Shown here: positions 11,763 to 24,907 of the stretch, piece by piece
Layout of the letters: each line of letters starts with the position of its first letter
Numbering within the stretch: the first letter of the stretch is position 1
Assembly (NCBI RefSeq): GCF_025698545.1
Contig: NC_068569.1
Coordinates: forward strand, 16,864,001-16,928,000
Direction: 5' to 3'
DNA from: Gossypium raimondii
Taxonomy: Eukaryota > Streptophyta > Magnoliopsida > Malvales > Malvaceae
Length of the DNA: 64,000 nucleotides
The notes under the pieces: generated by a model
Told to the model about the DNA's origin: nothing
Seen by the model: the letters and a program-made list of their open reading frames with translations, nothing else
The model's database searches: none
Program-made: the position numbers and the translations under genes

Positions 11763-14560
11763 GATATAATCAAGTTGTGTACGGAGAAAATTATCAAATT
11801 TAATTGATATATTCCAATAACTCTCAGCTTTAAGGTAAATATTGTATAATGATTGGAGTTATAATATAGCTATATTATTATCTTTTACCTTTTAGAATTT
11901 TATAATTCTTGAAATCAAACGTCACCTTAATTTTTTTTCAAATTTAATTTGTGAAGCACTCATTTTAATAACATGAATCAATATATTTTACCGATTTAAC
12001 ATTAATTTGCTAGAAGTAGGTTTAATTTCAAGAGCTATACCAACCAATAAACTGAAGTTTAAGTTTTAATAATTATGATTTCAAACAATGAGAGCCTAAT
12101 CTGAATGGCTAAAGTCATGGCTTAATGAAACCAAGCTTAAGAATAATTGGACATTGCAGCAAAACGCAGGCATCTCCTAGTAAATTACAGCTGTCCTCTC
12201 GGAATAGGTGCAGAAGTAGAAAGGAAGGGGCAGGGTTGAGGAGTGAATGGAGCACGTGAACTACAAACATCCAGCAAACTTTGAGTGTGCTTTGAGTCAC
12301 CCAACAGCTTTTACTGCAAAATGCAGTGCCACCAGGCCAGGCCAGGCCAGGGTTCTCCAATTTTACGCCGTAGCTTCGATGTGCATTCTAATTTTAAAAC
12401 CAAAGCATCAATTTCTATAACTGTAACCATTTACGTACAATCTATGAATATACTCCATGCAACCTTAACTCCATTATTAGATTATGATGAAGATTTTCTA
12501 TGTATTTTGGTATTAGAAATTAATCTCCAGTCAGACACAGGGGTCCCCAGCCTTTTGTTCATATTTTTTTATTGCCCGCCGCCTGTGCTCAGCTACCCTC
12601 TATCTAACTTTTGGCATTCATTATAATTAATCAACATTAGGCACTGCGCAAAACTATGAAAATCTTTTGGTGCGGAACTAAGTTATCAATATTTTAATGT
12701 AATTTTATCAATTTTATATTCTATATTTTATATATTTAAAAAATATAAAAGTATAATTTTATTATTTACTAATATAAATTTTATATAAGATTTAAAGAGG
12801 TAAAAAATAAATTTCACGTTTTAGGGTACCGGCCCCTATCAACCCTCCCCCAGTTAGCACCAAAGTCAAACTGGATTAGTTTTCTAAATATAAGGTAAAA
12901 TTCTTCTAAGGAATTCTTTTTAGTTAATAAGACTTAAACTTCTTCAAGGGTCAAGTAGTCCGTCCAATTAAGTATGTTTGTCTCAACTTACCAGGTTTAG
13001 ATAAAGATTTTTTTCACTTCGGGGCAAGCTGACCTGAACTCAATTTAAAAAAAAAACATTTTTAAATTAAAATTTAATTATAAAATATATAAAATAACAA
13101 TTAAAATATATTTTTAATATTTTATTAATTTTTAATAATAAAACAAAAATTTTTAGACGACCTAACCCAAAAACAGACTTAAAGTTAATAAATATTTTAA
13201 AATCGGACATCAACCTGATTTGATCCGGTCCATGAATATTTCTAAAATCAACAAACATTAATCTTGTTTTCATAATTTTTTTAAAGAATCTTATTTTCGT
13301 TATTTAATCATTAAATTAATGAAACTTTAATATTTATTTAATCCATCCTACCAAATAGAGCTTAAAAGTTTTAAAACCTAAAACCAGGGCTTCTTGTTGG
13401 CAGACTTCAAAATCAGAGTTGCACAATCTGCACGCCCGTAAGAAAGCCTAATAATGGCCATGCCCTTTCTATCCTTCCTCTTTTCTTTAAAGGGATTGTA
13501 TGTAGTTATCCTTAAATTTGTCTAAAAAGTATATAATTAGTATTTAAGTTCTTTTATTTAATTGCTATTTGAATATGTATTTCATCATACATATGTCCCA
13601 ATTTGTTAGTAACCTTGAAATTTTAAGGGCTAACATATTGTTTGCCCCTAAAATTGTCCAAAAGTATTAAATTGGTATATGAGTTTGTCTAAAAAAATAT
13701 ATTTTTTAAAATTAATTTATATTTTTTAAAAAGATTTCTAACTTTTAATTTATGTATGCCACATGTCATATTGAGAGGTTGTCATATGTTACTATAAGAT
13801 TGGTCATTAACGCTACATCAATACAAACTAACGGTGTTAGTACAGAGGTGCCAATATGAATGATGGAATACAAGTTTAAATACCAACTAAATACTTTTGA
13901 ATAAGTTCAAAAGACAACTTTTATCTCTGATAACAAAATATCAAAATTGTATACATATCTTAATTAAATATATTATACATACGCTACATGATTCAAATTA
14001 GGAAAAACAACATTATTCAGCATGCAAAATCCAAAACCAACTTTGAAATGTTTAATACATTGTCTCTCCTGCTTTTATTTATTTATTTATTACTTTTCTT
14101 TATAATTTTGTGTTCTGTTCTGTTTAGGTATTGTTTTAGTAAATTGTTTATTATGTTGTCGTATTTACTTCAAATACGAACAAGAAGTTGGATCTACTTG
14201 AGATAAAACCAATGACGTCTACTTAATTAATTCGTGCATGATTGTACAGGCATACAACAGTGTTTCAATAAGTCTATATTTTTTTATTCGAGTTAAAAAT
14301 TATATATCTTTTAGGTATAAAAATTTTTTGGCCCTCCAACTTTATAATAAATATCATTTTAACTTTTTATTTAATTATTCGCTCTTACATTGATTGTTAA
14401 ATAATCTTAAAATAGAAAAATAAACATTTTGGGATATGTTGAATCACTAGAAAAGGTCCAAGTGACTTGTTATACCTGGATATGGTGAATCATTGTTAGC
14501 CACCACTAGCAGGCTTCCTCTTTAAGCAATGAAACCGTGTATATGCCACGCTCGGGCGGT
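11763..14560. other. Gene-free AT-rich DNA with transposon-like remnants
   Basis: No gene supported. Between about 13510 and 13930 there are imperfect inverted phrases (ttgtccaaaagtattaaatt on the left, taaatacttttgaataagtt on the right), as in MITE or Mutator-type remnants; ends are unclear. A (GGCCA)n-like run lies at about 12332-12350. Confidence 0.4.
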
Positions 14561-14562
14561 GT

Positions 14563-14690
14563 ATACTCCAACTGATCTAATAGTCACTCTATTGTTTCTA
14601 GGCAATTCTCAGCAATTTCGGGTTCTGTACTCTAACTGATCTAATAGTCACTCTACTGTTTCTAGGCAATACTCAGCAATTTCGGGTTCT
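14563..14690 (+). repeat. 64-bp tandem duplication
   Basis: Two adjacent copies offset by 64 bases share actgatctaatagtcactct, gtttctaggcaat and ctcagcaatttcgggttct, with only a few differences. They are part of a non-coding stretch that looks repeat-derived. Confidence 0.8.
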
Positions 14691-17600
14691 GTGCCTTTCA
14701 TGACTTTTAACTTCAGTGGTATCAAACTTTCTGGCTATTTAATTGGAGCTTTTCGGGCTCCAATCGAGGAAGTGGATTGGGGTGCAACTCTGACAGCCCT
14801 ACGCAGAACATCCATGATAGTATGTTAAGAGTGCTTCATCTCATTGACCTTCACGTCACGGTCTCACAGTTCTAGATGTATGTCGCGCACTTGGTTGATC
14901 ATTATCAAGCATCGTATGTTCATTCTCGTCTCCTTTCTCTACTCGAGAAGCTCTCAACTCTATTTTATCACTTATCTCATTTTTCAATTCGTCAGACATC
15001 CTTTAACTATAGTAAAACAAGCAATAACATAATTAACATCCAAACTTAGCTCAGACTTAATATTGACAATGTAGTGTACTTTTAGACTCAATTTTAATGC
15101 TCAATTTAGTTCAATAATCAACTAAACTCTAGCTTTAATGCCAATAAATGTGACACTCCACATCCAACTTGATCGTCAAATCCAAATATGTGACATTACA
15201 TTGTTGGAGAAACTTAGATTAATTCACCCTCAATTAGCAAATAATGTGGCATTCAAGAAATTAGATTCTTATACATACTTATTATACACACACATATAAT
15301 TTAATTAATTGCCAACCAATTGTCTTATTAGCATTCAAGAGTTGTATGAGGTTAAAAGCATAGTTAGAATTTGAATCCAAACTCATTTACCCAAAATCTA
15401 TCGAGGGTCTCGAGACATAACCTTCATGTCTCGAGACATTATAAATTTTATTTCTCATTTGATGTTGAAGTGTCTCAATACATTAGAGTTTATGTCTCGA
15501 GACTAAATCCTTCCTGTCCCAAGACTAACCTCGAGAAATACCTTCTATGTTTTCTTAACTTAGTTTTGATGTTTAGATGTTTCAAGACAGTAGATTATTA
15601 TATCGAGACCTAGAACAAGGCAAAACTATTTTAGCTTCAATGTGCCACTGTCTAAAGACATAGGCCACTCTGTCTCAAGACCTATGTGAGTTTGTCTCGA
15701 GACTTGCTTGGTAAGTTTCGAGACTTTACATAATGAGATGCAATAAATGGTAAATTTTGTTATTGAGTTCTTGAGATATATTCTTACTGTCTCGAGACTC
15801 AAAAGTAAAATGACCTAAAATATACGTTTCTATGTATTCAAACCTTAACTAAGACAAACTCAAACTTACCAAATTTCATCACTATATCATATAATCATAT
15901 ATTTCAAATACCATTCTAACACATATTCAATAAGTCACCACCTAACAAGGTAAATAGCGTAAAGAAACACATATAATAATGCATAACAATCTACTTAGTC
16001 AAGCATCAAAATCCTTCATTTAAAGCATCATGAGTCAAGTTATCAAAATATACCAAAACTACCAAGATATACATTAAACCATAACACTCAACCTAGATAT
16101 ATGTCATAATTATATACATACAAAACGAGCACAAATTTGGTCCGTGCTGAGCTGCTAAGTTTTGGATGCTTTTTGGCTTGATCTACTAAATCTATACGAA
16201 ACTTGTGTTGCAAAAATTTAGTTTAAAAATGGTTTTCTATCATAGTGAAAAATTAAAATTTTGAAAAAACGAGCTGGCTTGTAATATTTATAGCAATAAA
16301 CTTTCTCGAAAAGTACTTGTGCTTAGTGCGAAACGGATCCTAAACGCTTCCAACTTTCAACCAGACAATCTTGTTCGCTATTCTCGTACTACAAATCACT
16401 TCGAGTGTGGGCTTGAACAATCACTAATCAAACACAGAACCAAAAACAATCACTTTTAGTAGGAAAGTAATTCTCTCCCAATAGAAACCGATAGAATTGT
16501 TATTCTTATAAAATATAATTTATACTTAGAAAATAAAGTATCACTATTTTCGGGCAGAATAAAAATATTTGAAATTGTTGTATGAAGCTCATGTAAATAG
16601 CTCTACTAGTACCATCTATTTATATTGAGAGATATGAGAATTTGGTTGAATTAGTAAAATACAAAGAATATCCATTTAATAGAAAAACTAGTTTCCTAAG
16701 CTAACTAGAAGAAGGGGGTGGCACACCCTAATTAAGTATACTAGGGTTGTCGTCCCTCATATGTATTATGAGGGGTTTTAGTTCTCTTATGTATTGGGTT
16801 CAGTTATATAGACTTTAAACCAACATTTTATAATTTAATCTAACCTAATGCACATTTTTTATTTCAAAAATAAATATTATTTATTAATTTAATTAAATTA
16901 ATAAATTAAATTTCTAATTAAATAATTTTCTCTCCCTGGGATCCAACTGTTCACAATATGGTTGGCCACTGATCCTTCATTTATTGTGTAATGATTATTT
17001 TTGAGGACTTGACAATACATGGACCTATTCTGAGACTTCAATTAAACCTTCGTATTTACTTGTCAATGTATTTTTTTTATAGAAATTAGCTGAATCGATT
17101 TATTTAATTAGTTCTATTTAATAATCTATCCTAAAATTTCATATTTGACTAACTTAATTTTAAAAAATTATCCTAAAAGTTGATTTTTTTATACAGTTTA
17201 AAATCAAATCGTTACGAAAATGGTCTGAGGACAATCTTGCTATCCTAAAAATTCACGTGTCGGTTGGCTAACTATTCATGTGGGGTTATCAACCAAAGAC
17301 AATGATTTCTTGGGGTTCGTAAGTTAATCTTGTTTGTGTGTTGTGCAATATAGAGGTGGAAATTAGGAACCACATCTTTTTTGGGAGGTGGTATTGAATT
17401 TTATATTTGTATAATTTTATTATTTTAATAGTCTATATTTTAAAAGTTTAAATAAAAAATTTTGTTTTTGGAGTTGACAATTAAAAATTTTATAAATTAT
17501 AAAAGAAGTTAAAAGATGAAAATTTTCGTATACATAAAACTCTAATTACTATTATAAATTTAAAATTGATCTAAAATTCTACCGAAATTGAATTAACTAA

Positions 17601-18057
17601 TTTACTAAATTAATCTATACTGATATAAATCTTTTAACAGCGTTTAATCTTAATCGACGTAGTAACCGGCTAATACCAACTCAACGGGAAAACTAACAAA
17701 AATAAAATCAAATTTAATTATAATAAACTTGTAAAATAGGGATAAAAATTTAAAACCATAGAAAAATCTACTATTAAGGTTTTTTAAATCGATAGTAATA
17801 AATAATTATTACTAAAAAAGTATTTATTTAATTTTTAAATTTTAAAATAATGATATTTGTAGTAAATAATACTATAGTGACGCATAAGAGGCAAGTGGTG
17901 GACCGTAAATATTCCTTCAATTCTTTTCAAAAAATATTTAAGGAAGAAAGCGCGAGTCACCCAGCTGTGATTTTAATTTTACCGTGTAATACGAAATGAC
18001 AATGGTGTCCTCAGAGGAAGTGGGAGAGTACAACAGAAATGGAGATTTGACGAAGTC
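14691..18057. other. Gene-free, repeat-derived DNA upstream of the asparaginase gene
   Basis: Holds a patch of GTCTCGAGAC palindromes (listed separately) and, from about 16100 to 17350, non-coding sequence of the kind left by decayed Copia-type LTRs (family not established). No gene supported; the frames at 14844-15032 and 15371-15613 are chance. Confidence 0.45.
15407..15798. repeat. Cluster of GTCTCGAGAC palindromes
   Basis: Five exact copies of the 10-base palindrome GTCTCGAGAC lie at 15407, 15428, 15494, 15694 and 15789. Between them are at least six one- or two-base variants (for example gtctcaagac near 15672 and gtttcgagac near 15716). Spacing is irregular (21, 66, 200 and 95 bases), so this is not a simple tandem array. 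Confidence 0.85.
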
Positions 18058-18064
18058 TATAAAA
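18058..18064 (+). promoter_or_regulatory. TATA box of the asparaginase gene
   Basis: TATAAAA lies 109 bases before the ATG at 18173, in a GC-balanced stretch between AT-rich upstream DNA and a purine-rich leader. Confidence 0.6.
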
Positions 18065-18172
18065 GCAGCCCAAAGGATCGAGTATTTTGTTCACGTAACA
18101 ACTTCAACTAACGAAGAGGGCTTAAAGCGAGGCGCTAGGCGAGAGCGAGAGTGAGAGGCGGAAAAGGGAGGA

Positions 18173-19750
18173 ATGGGAGCCTGGGCTATCGCTGTTCATG
18201 GTGGCGCTGGTGTCGACCCTAATCTCCCTAAGGAAAGACAAGACGAGGCTAAGAGACTCCTCACTCGTTGCCTTGATATTGGCATCTCTGCTCTCCGCTC
18301 TAATGTCCCCGCCATTGACGTCGTTGAACTTGTTGTATGTCCATTTTGCTTTCTTCCTTCCTTTCCTTTCCTTCCCATTAACCAAATGCCAATGTCGTCA
18401 GAAACAACAATTTTAATCTTGCTTGCCTATTCATAATATAGTAACTAATAAGTAAAGATAACATCTTTTAATAATGAATATGCAGACATCATTGAAAACG
18501 CTCTGGAAACTTGATTCGTATCGTTGATTGTTCTTAATTTAGATCATTCGAATTTTAACTATTTTGGATACAATGGGGAGTTTTTATTTGGTTTTTCATT
18601 TTTTAATAAAAATTTGAAAATTGATTTGATAGGTGAGAGAACTGGAAACAGACCCGCTGTTCAACTCCGGGCGTGGGTCTGCTCTTACGGAGAAAGGAAC
18701 AGTAGAAATGGAAGCCAGCATTATGGACGGGCCTAAAAGGAGATGCGGTGCCGTTTCTGGCTTAACCACGGTTAAGAACCCAATCTCCCTCGCCCGACTC
18801 GTCATGGAGAAATCACCGCATTCTTATTTGACCACCCCGGGAGCCGAAGAGTTTGCCAAGAAACAGGTTTGTTCTTTTACCTGTTTAAAACCTTCATTGT
18901 CTTGGATCTTTGATTCTGCTTTCATGGACCCACACGTGATGTGAGAGTTTATAATCTTCAGTTACGTAAGGCTCTTTGTTTCCTTTTTTTTTTTTTTTAA
19001 ATAAAATAAAATTTGAATTTAATGTAATGGCTTGTACTTTTGTTCAGGGCGTGGAGATGGTGGACAATGATTACTTCATCACAGAAGATAACGTGGGGAT
19101 GCTTAAGTTGGCTAAAGAAGCAAACTCAATCCTGGTACGTTCGATTTTGATCTACTTTTACCTGAAACGATATTGATTAATTTGATTGATGCAGCCGCGC
19201 GCTAATCACCTGGTGGGGGATTATCCATGCCTAACCTTTTCTAGTTTTGAAATTTGAGCAGTTTGATTACCGTATCCCGACGGTTGGCACCTGCGGTGCA
19301 GCTGTGGACAGCCATTTGCAGATGAACGGGCTCCCGATCAGCGTCTACGCACCGGAGACAGTTGGGTGTGTGGTGGTTGACAAGGAGGGTCGGTGCGCTG
19401 CAGGCACTTCAACTGGTGGGCTCATGAACAAGATGTCAGGAAGGATCGGTGACTCGCCCATTATAGGTGCAGGGACCTACGCATGTGAGTTGTGCGGGGT
19501 GTCGTGCACAGGGGAAGGAGAAGCAATCATCCGAAGCACCCTGGCAAGGGATGTAGCTGCGGTTATGGAGTACAAAGGGTTGAATCTTCATGAGGCAGTG
19601 GATTATGTGATAAAGAACAGGTTGGACGAAGGTAAAGCAGGGCTAATTGCTGTGTCGAAGAATGGTGAGGTGGCTTGTGGGTTTAACACCACTGGGATGT
19701 TTAGGGGCTGCGCCACCGAGGGTGGGTTTATGGAGGTTGGTGTCTGGTAA
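18173..19750 (+). CDS. Plant-type L-asparaginase / isoaspartyl peptidase (4 exons, 323 aa)
   Basis: Exons by GT..AG and frame: 18173-18334, 18633-18866, 19048-19134 and 19262-19750 (TAA); all introns are phase 0. The product belongs to the Ntn-hydrolase asparaginase family, cytosolic enzymes that self-cleave before a threonine and hydrolyse asparagine or beta-aspartyl peptides. Visible family blocks: AIAVHGGAG at residues 5-13, [10 protein letters not shown] after the first intron, the nucleophile in ETVGC (Thr194), [20 protein letters not shown], and GAGTYA. The glutamate before the nucleophile and the CVVVD block resemble the potassium-dependent ASPGB1 class (about 325 aa) more than the GTVG-type potassium-independent class; that sub-class call is from memory. 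No signal peptide. It converges with the esterase gene downstream. AATAAA lies near 19894. Confidence 0.95.
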
Positions 19751-20676
19751 AATAAAATGTTATTATTAGGATTGCATTACAATTTTTTCCTGGGGTGTTC
19801 CCCCAAGAGGGTTTGCTTTTTTCGTGATTTCAGACATGTGCTTCATGCACCTGGTTTTGTTTTTGGGTTTCATCCATGTAATTGAGATGTCGAATAAATA
19901 TTTAGTATCTTCAAATCTTTGATTTTGTAATTTTCCGGTAACCATCTATCCTACAACTTCTGTTTTAGTTGGTTTTAGACTAAAAGTTTCAAATATTGGG
20001 AAATGGAATTTAAACCTATGTGATATTGCAGATACTAAAATTTATAGTCTCATAAGTGAAATCTGCAAGAGTACAAATTATGTGTATACCAACAGCAATC
20101 ATGGTGTGGCCCCTAACAAAACCCCAGTTCGACATATTGGAACACCGTAGTCACTGATACTACATCGGATACAGCACAGCGGCTAAAAATACCATATTTG
20201 CTATCCTGGAAGCAGCAGAGGTTATCCTCTAAAACTAAAAAAGACCAGTTGAGTGACACAATTTGGCACCCTGAGAAAATTACTTTGACCTTGAGAAGGA
20301 GCATTTCCCATGGACTAACTATTTTATTATTATTACTTTTTTAACATGCAATGCTTACCAGGAAAAAGGAAAATATAATTCCACCTGCATCAACTTCCCT
20401 TTATTTAAGTGGATTTAATTGACCTTCTCATCAAGGGGTTAGACGAAACCTAACTTGGTATATAAGTCGAGTGGTTTTGAGTAATGTTGGCAAAGTTTCA
20501 ACCAAAAGTTGAACTGGAATTGACTTGTTATTCACATCGTAATACCACTGCTAGTATTGAAGTTAGAATCATTTTAATCATCAAATCTTTCAATTTTGTT
20601 TTATATAAAAAAAAATTTTAAACTCTTATACCTATGAGAAACACTCCAATATTTAAAACCCTCTCTCTACACATAC
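19751..20676. other. Convergent intergenic DNA between asparaginase and esterase genes
   Basis: Carries both 3' flanks. A GC-balanced patch at about 20090-20310 reads like decayed coding sequence on the minus strand, but its frames are short and I recognise no family. Confidence 0.5.
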
Positions 20677-22066
20677 CTATGAGAAAGTGAGAATGATCCA
20701 GAGAAATTGAGCAGTTATTATAAAGAAAGGAACAAAATTAGAACAAGGGGTTGGGACATTGTTACTTTGCAACGACCTGGGCTTGAACCGAAGGTATGCA
20801 TCAGCCAACATCTCCCCGAGTCTCACTTGGGCTTGAGTGGTAAGATGTAGGTCATCTGGTTCCAATGGTAGTCCCTTGGCGTCCACGCATTTCACATTTG
20901 GCAGGCCTATATTTAACTGGGCTTCTCTCACTTCCTCAATATAAGGTCCCTCTCCTGATGCTAGAATCACCTACCAATTAAATTTACCATTATTTAGGGC
21001 TATTGAAAAAGAAAATTTCTTTGAAGAAAATTTTTGTTTGATTTGCTCAAATAATGATTTCAATGACAAAACCCAAAATGTTTTACACATTTAACATTGT
21101 AAACTGTTTTTACTTTCAAAAGTTTGGGCAAATAGTGATGATAAATAAATCAACATGTGCCTCCCAACTAGACTGTACAGTTGTAATCTTTTGAAGCATT
21201 TGAATAATGGGTTTCTCTCCAGTAATCTAATCTGTCCATCTTTGTCAGCAAAGCTTAGTTCTTTAAACCTTAAATCTGAAATACTTGTTCTAGGACAAAT
21301 GACAACTCATGATTCAATAGTAAGGTCCGGTTAAGTCAATTCGATTCCACCAAATTTGTGTAGATATTTAAAAGTCGTTTATATTCAGATGATTATGATC
21401 TATTAATCATGGTTTTAAAATAAAAACATATGAAGAATAAAAATCAATCAAACAAATGGTACGTACCTGGAATATTGGGAGCAAAGGTGCGTGCAGATCA
21501 GAACGTAAATCGTCGAAAAATGTCTTCAATCTACCTTTATACAATTCAACATCTTCTTCATTGACTGTATCGGCCTCGCCTTGATACCAAAGCATTGCTC
21601 TATAAACTCCTCCGCTCTGCTGCGCCATCTCAGCTCTCTTCACCAACTGCTCATAAAGAAACTCCCCTTTCTGCCATTGGCTTATAGTAGTCCCTCCAAC
21701 CGCACAAGGCACCAACCCCACCACCCCAAAGTTGGGGTCCTTGGTCAGCACCGCATTGGCAAAAGACATCCCAGGTCCAACCCCATCTGTCTTCCTGGCG
21801 TCAATGTCAGAATGGATTGGCTCACGGGCTTTAACCCACGCCAGGTCCGCACTCAGCCGGAAGATGGAAGGGTTAGGTTGGCACTGTGGAGGAACAACAC
21901 CGTCCCATGTCCCAATGCCGGTCGATGTTTCGTTGGCTACACCTCCACGACCGGCCATGTTGCTTTGTCCGGCCAGGATAATTATGTTCAATTTATGTTT
22001 AAGTAGATTTTCACATTCGATTGGTAAGGCGTGAGCCAGAAGAGCCAAGGCAATGAAGGAAAGCAT
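20677..22066 (-). CDS. SGNH-type carbohydrate esterase (DUF303/SASA family, 2 exons, 297 aa)
   Basis: Minus-strand exons: 22066-21467 (200 codons) and 20970-20677 (TAG), joined phase 0 across a clean GT..AG intron. The protein starts with a hydrophobic signal-like segment (residues 1-18), then LAGQSNMAGRGG with the catalytic Ser35. WYQGEADTV is the third conserved block. Exon 2 brings PDDLHL with the Asp239/His242 pair, completing the triad, so both exons are needed. Relatives are the plant 'probable carbohydrate esterase At4g34215-like' proteins, thought to remove acetyl groups from sugars; the substrate is unknown. The protein is some 15-35 residues longer than relatives I recall because of a tail (about 270-297) that ends strongly hydrophobic, as in a membrane or GPI-attachment signal. 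Start chosen as the ATG giving the signal peptide. Confidence 0.92.
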
Positions 22067-22132
22067 CAGAGTGAGAGAGAGAGTTTGCGGCGTAGTGTGG
22101 CAAAAAGGAGGTTGATCTTTCCGTCTCTCAAT

Positions 22133-22140
22133 CTATTTAT
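22133..22140 (-). promoter_or_regulatory. TATA box of the esterase gene
   Basis: On the minus strand ATAAATAG lies 67 bases before the ATG, followed by a CT-rich leader just before the start codon. Confidence 0.5.
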
Positions 22141-24907
22141 GACTGAGGAAGCAGAACCATGTTCAAAGCAAAGATAATGGTTGGTTGCTTGGTTTAGGGT
22201 TTTCCTCTTAGATTTCTTGTCTTTTATTCCAATGTTCCATGTTTGTCAACTGTGTCATTCATATGGGATTTGCATTTTCTTACAAGGCTTGGATGTAAGT
22301 ATGTCATTTTCATGATTTAAATATCTATGCTAATGATGTTTCACCAGTTACAAACACTAATTTATGTATGTCTTATTATACTAGAATGAGAATCACATGC
22401 TTGGTTTTATATTTAATATTTTCTTTTTGGGGATGACAGACTACCAATAGCTATTTATACTTTCTATAGAAGAGAGGTTGAAATGACTTCATCAAATTGT
22501 TTTGAAAATGTTGACCATAGGAGCAGTATGGGGTCATGCTACTCATCACTTTTCCATTTCCTTTTTAATTTCCAAATTGCTGCCAAAATTTATCTTTTAT
22601 CCTAAAATGTTGGCATGGTTGTTGGGTTCTTCGACTTCAATTCAGTTTAATTTGATCTTTTTTTTGGAATCAAGGTATCTTCATATTTATTTTATAACTG
22701 GTGAAGAAAAATCCTTTCGAATTTATGGCCATTCATCTCAATAATTATTATATTTTACTCGTGATTAATTTCTTTTTCTTATATGTAGTTATAAAAGAGA
22801 ATCAAGTAATCTCACGATAAAACAGTGAGGCATTGGCAGCAAGTATTTGTATCTTTTCACTTAAAGAAGAAGAAGATATCATAGATTAACCAAAGAGCAT
22901 ATGAAATTAGTGGAAACTTTATTCTACAGTGGCCGGTTGTGAAGAAGTCAGTGCTTTAAATCGTATAAGGAGTAAACAATATACCCGCAGTTGAGTTGCA
23001 TAGGGGCCGGGGTAGGGAACATTAACGCCTAGTACGCTCATCAGGGAAACGGGAAAAAGAAGTGGGGAAATGAGCTTTTCCTTTAATAGGCTCGCCTCCA
23101 ACTATCTTCAGTGTCATGAAAAACTATACAAAATTGAAAGCTGAAGCATTGATTTCTGGATCAGTTGGCTGTGTAGATAATTCCCCACTGCAGCAGCTTG
23201 TACACGAAAAGTCCTCCTAAAGCATCTTGATACATTAGCTTCAATCATAATCTGGTAACATAGAATACTATAGCAGCTTGTACAGATTGTAAATGGCAAA
23301 AGAATTGACCTTCCCTTGAGAATAATAACAATGCTGTTTCAGCAATTGTAACTCCTAAATGATGCTTATACAGGTATCTTTTGCAAAAAAAATCTGAATG
23401 TTAATTCAATGGTTATAGGATATAAAATTCCTACTAAGATAACTAGAAGTTCCAATTAATAAAAACTTTAATGAACAAAAGGCCAAGCAAAAATTGCTGT
23501 TCAAGATTCCACTATGAATTCTATCCATATAGATTTTGATAGCCAACTCATACATATAAGATCTAGTTGCATTTTATTCGAATTGAAAGAATAACCAAAA
23601 AAATTTGACTTTACTTTTTTTTGTTTCCGAAGTAACTCTCATCAAGAGGACTAACTAGAAAGGATTTTTTTTTTTTCAATTTGGGTTTTACAAGCAAAAT
23701 GGTGAATCTACTTTAAATCATGGAAAAAAAGATTAGGTATTATTTCTTATTTAAATATTAAAGAAAATCATCCTCACTGATAAAATAATTTGCATTTAGT
23801 TGTATTCCACTTATCGAGTGTTGTTTGAGTGAATAATTAACAGAATGAGTGGAGACAAATTACAAAATATATGTGGAAAAACAGTAAAAAGTAAAGTAGA
23901 AAACCTGGGTTAGATTTCTTAATGGTGCCCCATATCGCGAAAAACACAGTAGATATTGTGGAAAAAGAAGGCCAGTTTTAATGCAAAATCTAATAAAGAT
24001 GTACTAAATTTAAAAATGATACAAACACGTTAGTTTTGTTATAGTACTCGCTACCAATCCGGTCTTGACTCGCATTTTACATAATTCGTATTTTGAGTTC
24101 GCACATTTTTATGGGATCGCAAGGTATGCGAATAGATTTGGGTTCACACTATTATGTAGGCGAACTTACATCTAAAAAACACGTACTAACCTTAAAGTAA
24201 GGTACGTGTTGGCATATACAGGAACCTACTTACGATTTCACGTCCATAAATAATGATTCTATCATATAAATATACAACTTAACCCTTTTAAAAAGTGCAT
24301 ACACTCTGAAATACTTAACAAATTTCATGGTGTATGTTTATACATTTTCAATGATATTTTTGAAGAAGAAAGTTGAATGGGCTAAGATATTTCTAGACTT
24401 TTATAAGACAAACTAAGTTTGGAAGCTTTTAAGCTTGTGATTCCATTTATTCTTTGATTCTTAAATTTGTACAAGTATTTTTTTATGGAAAAAGTAAAAG
24501 GTTTCAACTTAGTAAAAGAGATGAAAATAAAGAGAGAAGAGAGAAGCAAGTAAAATTACTTGTTCAAAATCTTTTTCTCAAGGATTGATCTTGTACTAAA
24601 TTTATGTAACAAATGTGTTTTTAAAAAAAATTATGTAATAAATAAATCCTTATTTGAAATAGAAAGGAGTATTTTTTGGTAGAACCAATGAGAAGTCAAG
24701 CGCTTCACCTGTTCGATATTCGTGCACCATAGAACATAATATAACATAACATAACATAACATAACATAAAGTAGCTCACTTGCATTAAGGAAGATCCTTC
24801 AACCAGCCAAGGTGATTGGGAGGTGTAGAGCCGACAACTATCACTACCCCTAAAAAGTATAATAGCTTTTATAGCTTTGCTCCTAGGGAATATTAAAATG
24901 TTTGAAA
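22141..24907. other. Gene-free DNA between the esterase gene and the LTR block
   Basis: AT-rich, no gene supported. The GC-balanced patch at about 22920-23300 has two minus-strand frames of about 60 codons with no recognisable motifs. A short ATAAC microsatellite sits at 24741-24770. Confidence 0.5.
24741..24770 (+). repeat. (ATAAC)n microsatellite
   Basis: Five perfect ATAAC units followed by one degenerate unit, preceded by related aacataat sequence. Confidence 0.9.

Noticed and set aside
20113-20304. 63-codon minus-strand frame in a GC-balanced patch between convergent genes
   Set aside because: No recognisable domain in any frame, stops in the neighbouring frames, and no splice-linked continuation found; possibly decayed coding sequence.
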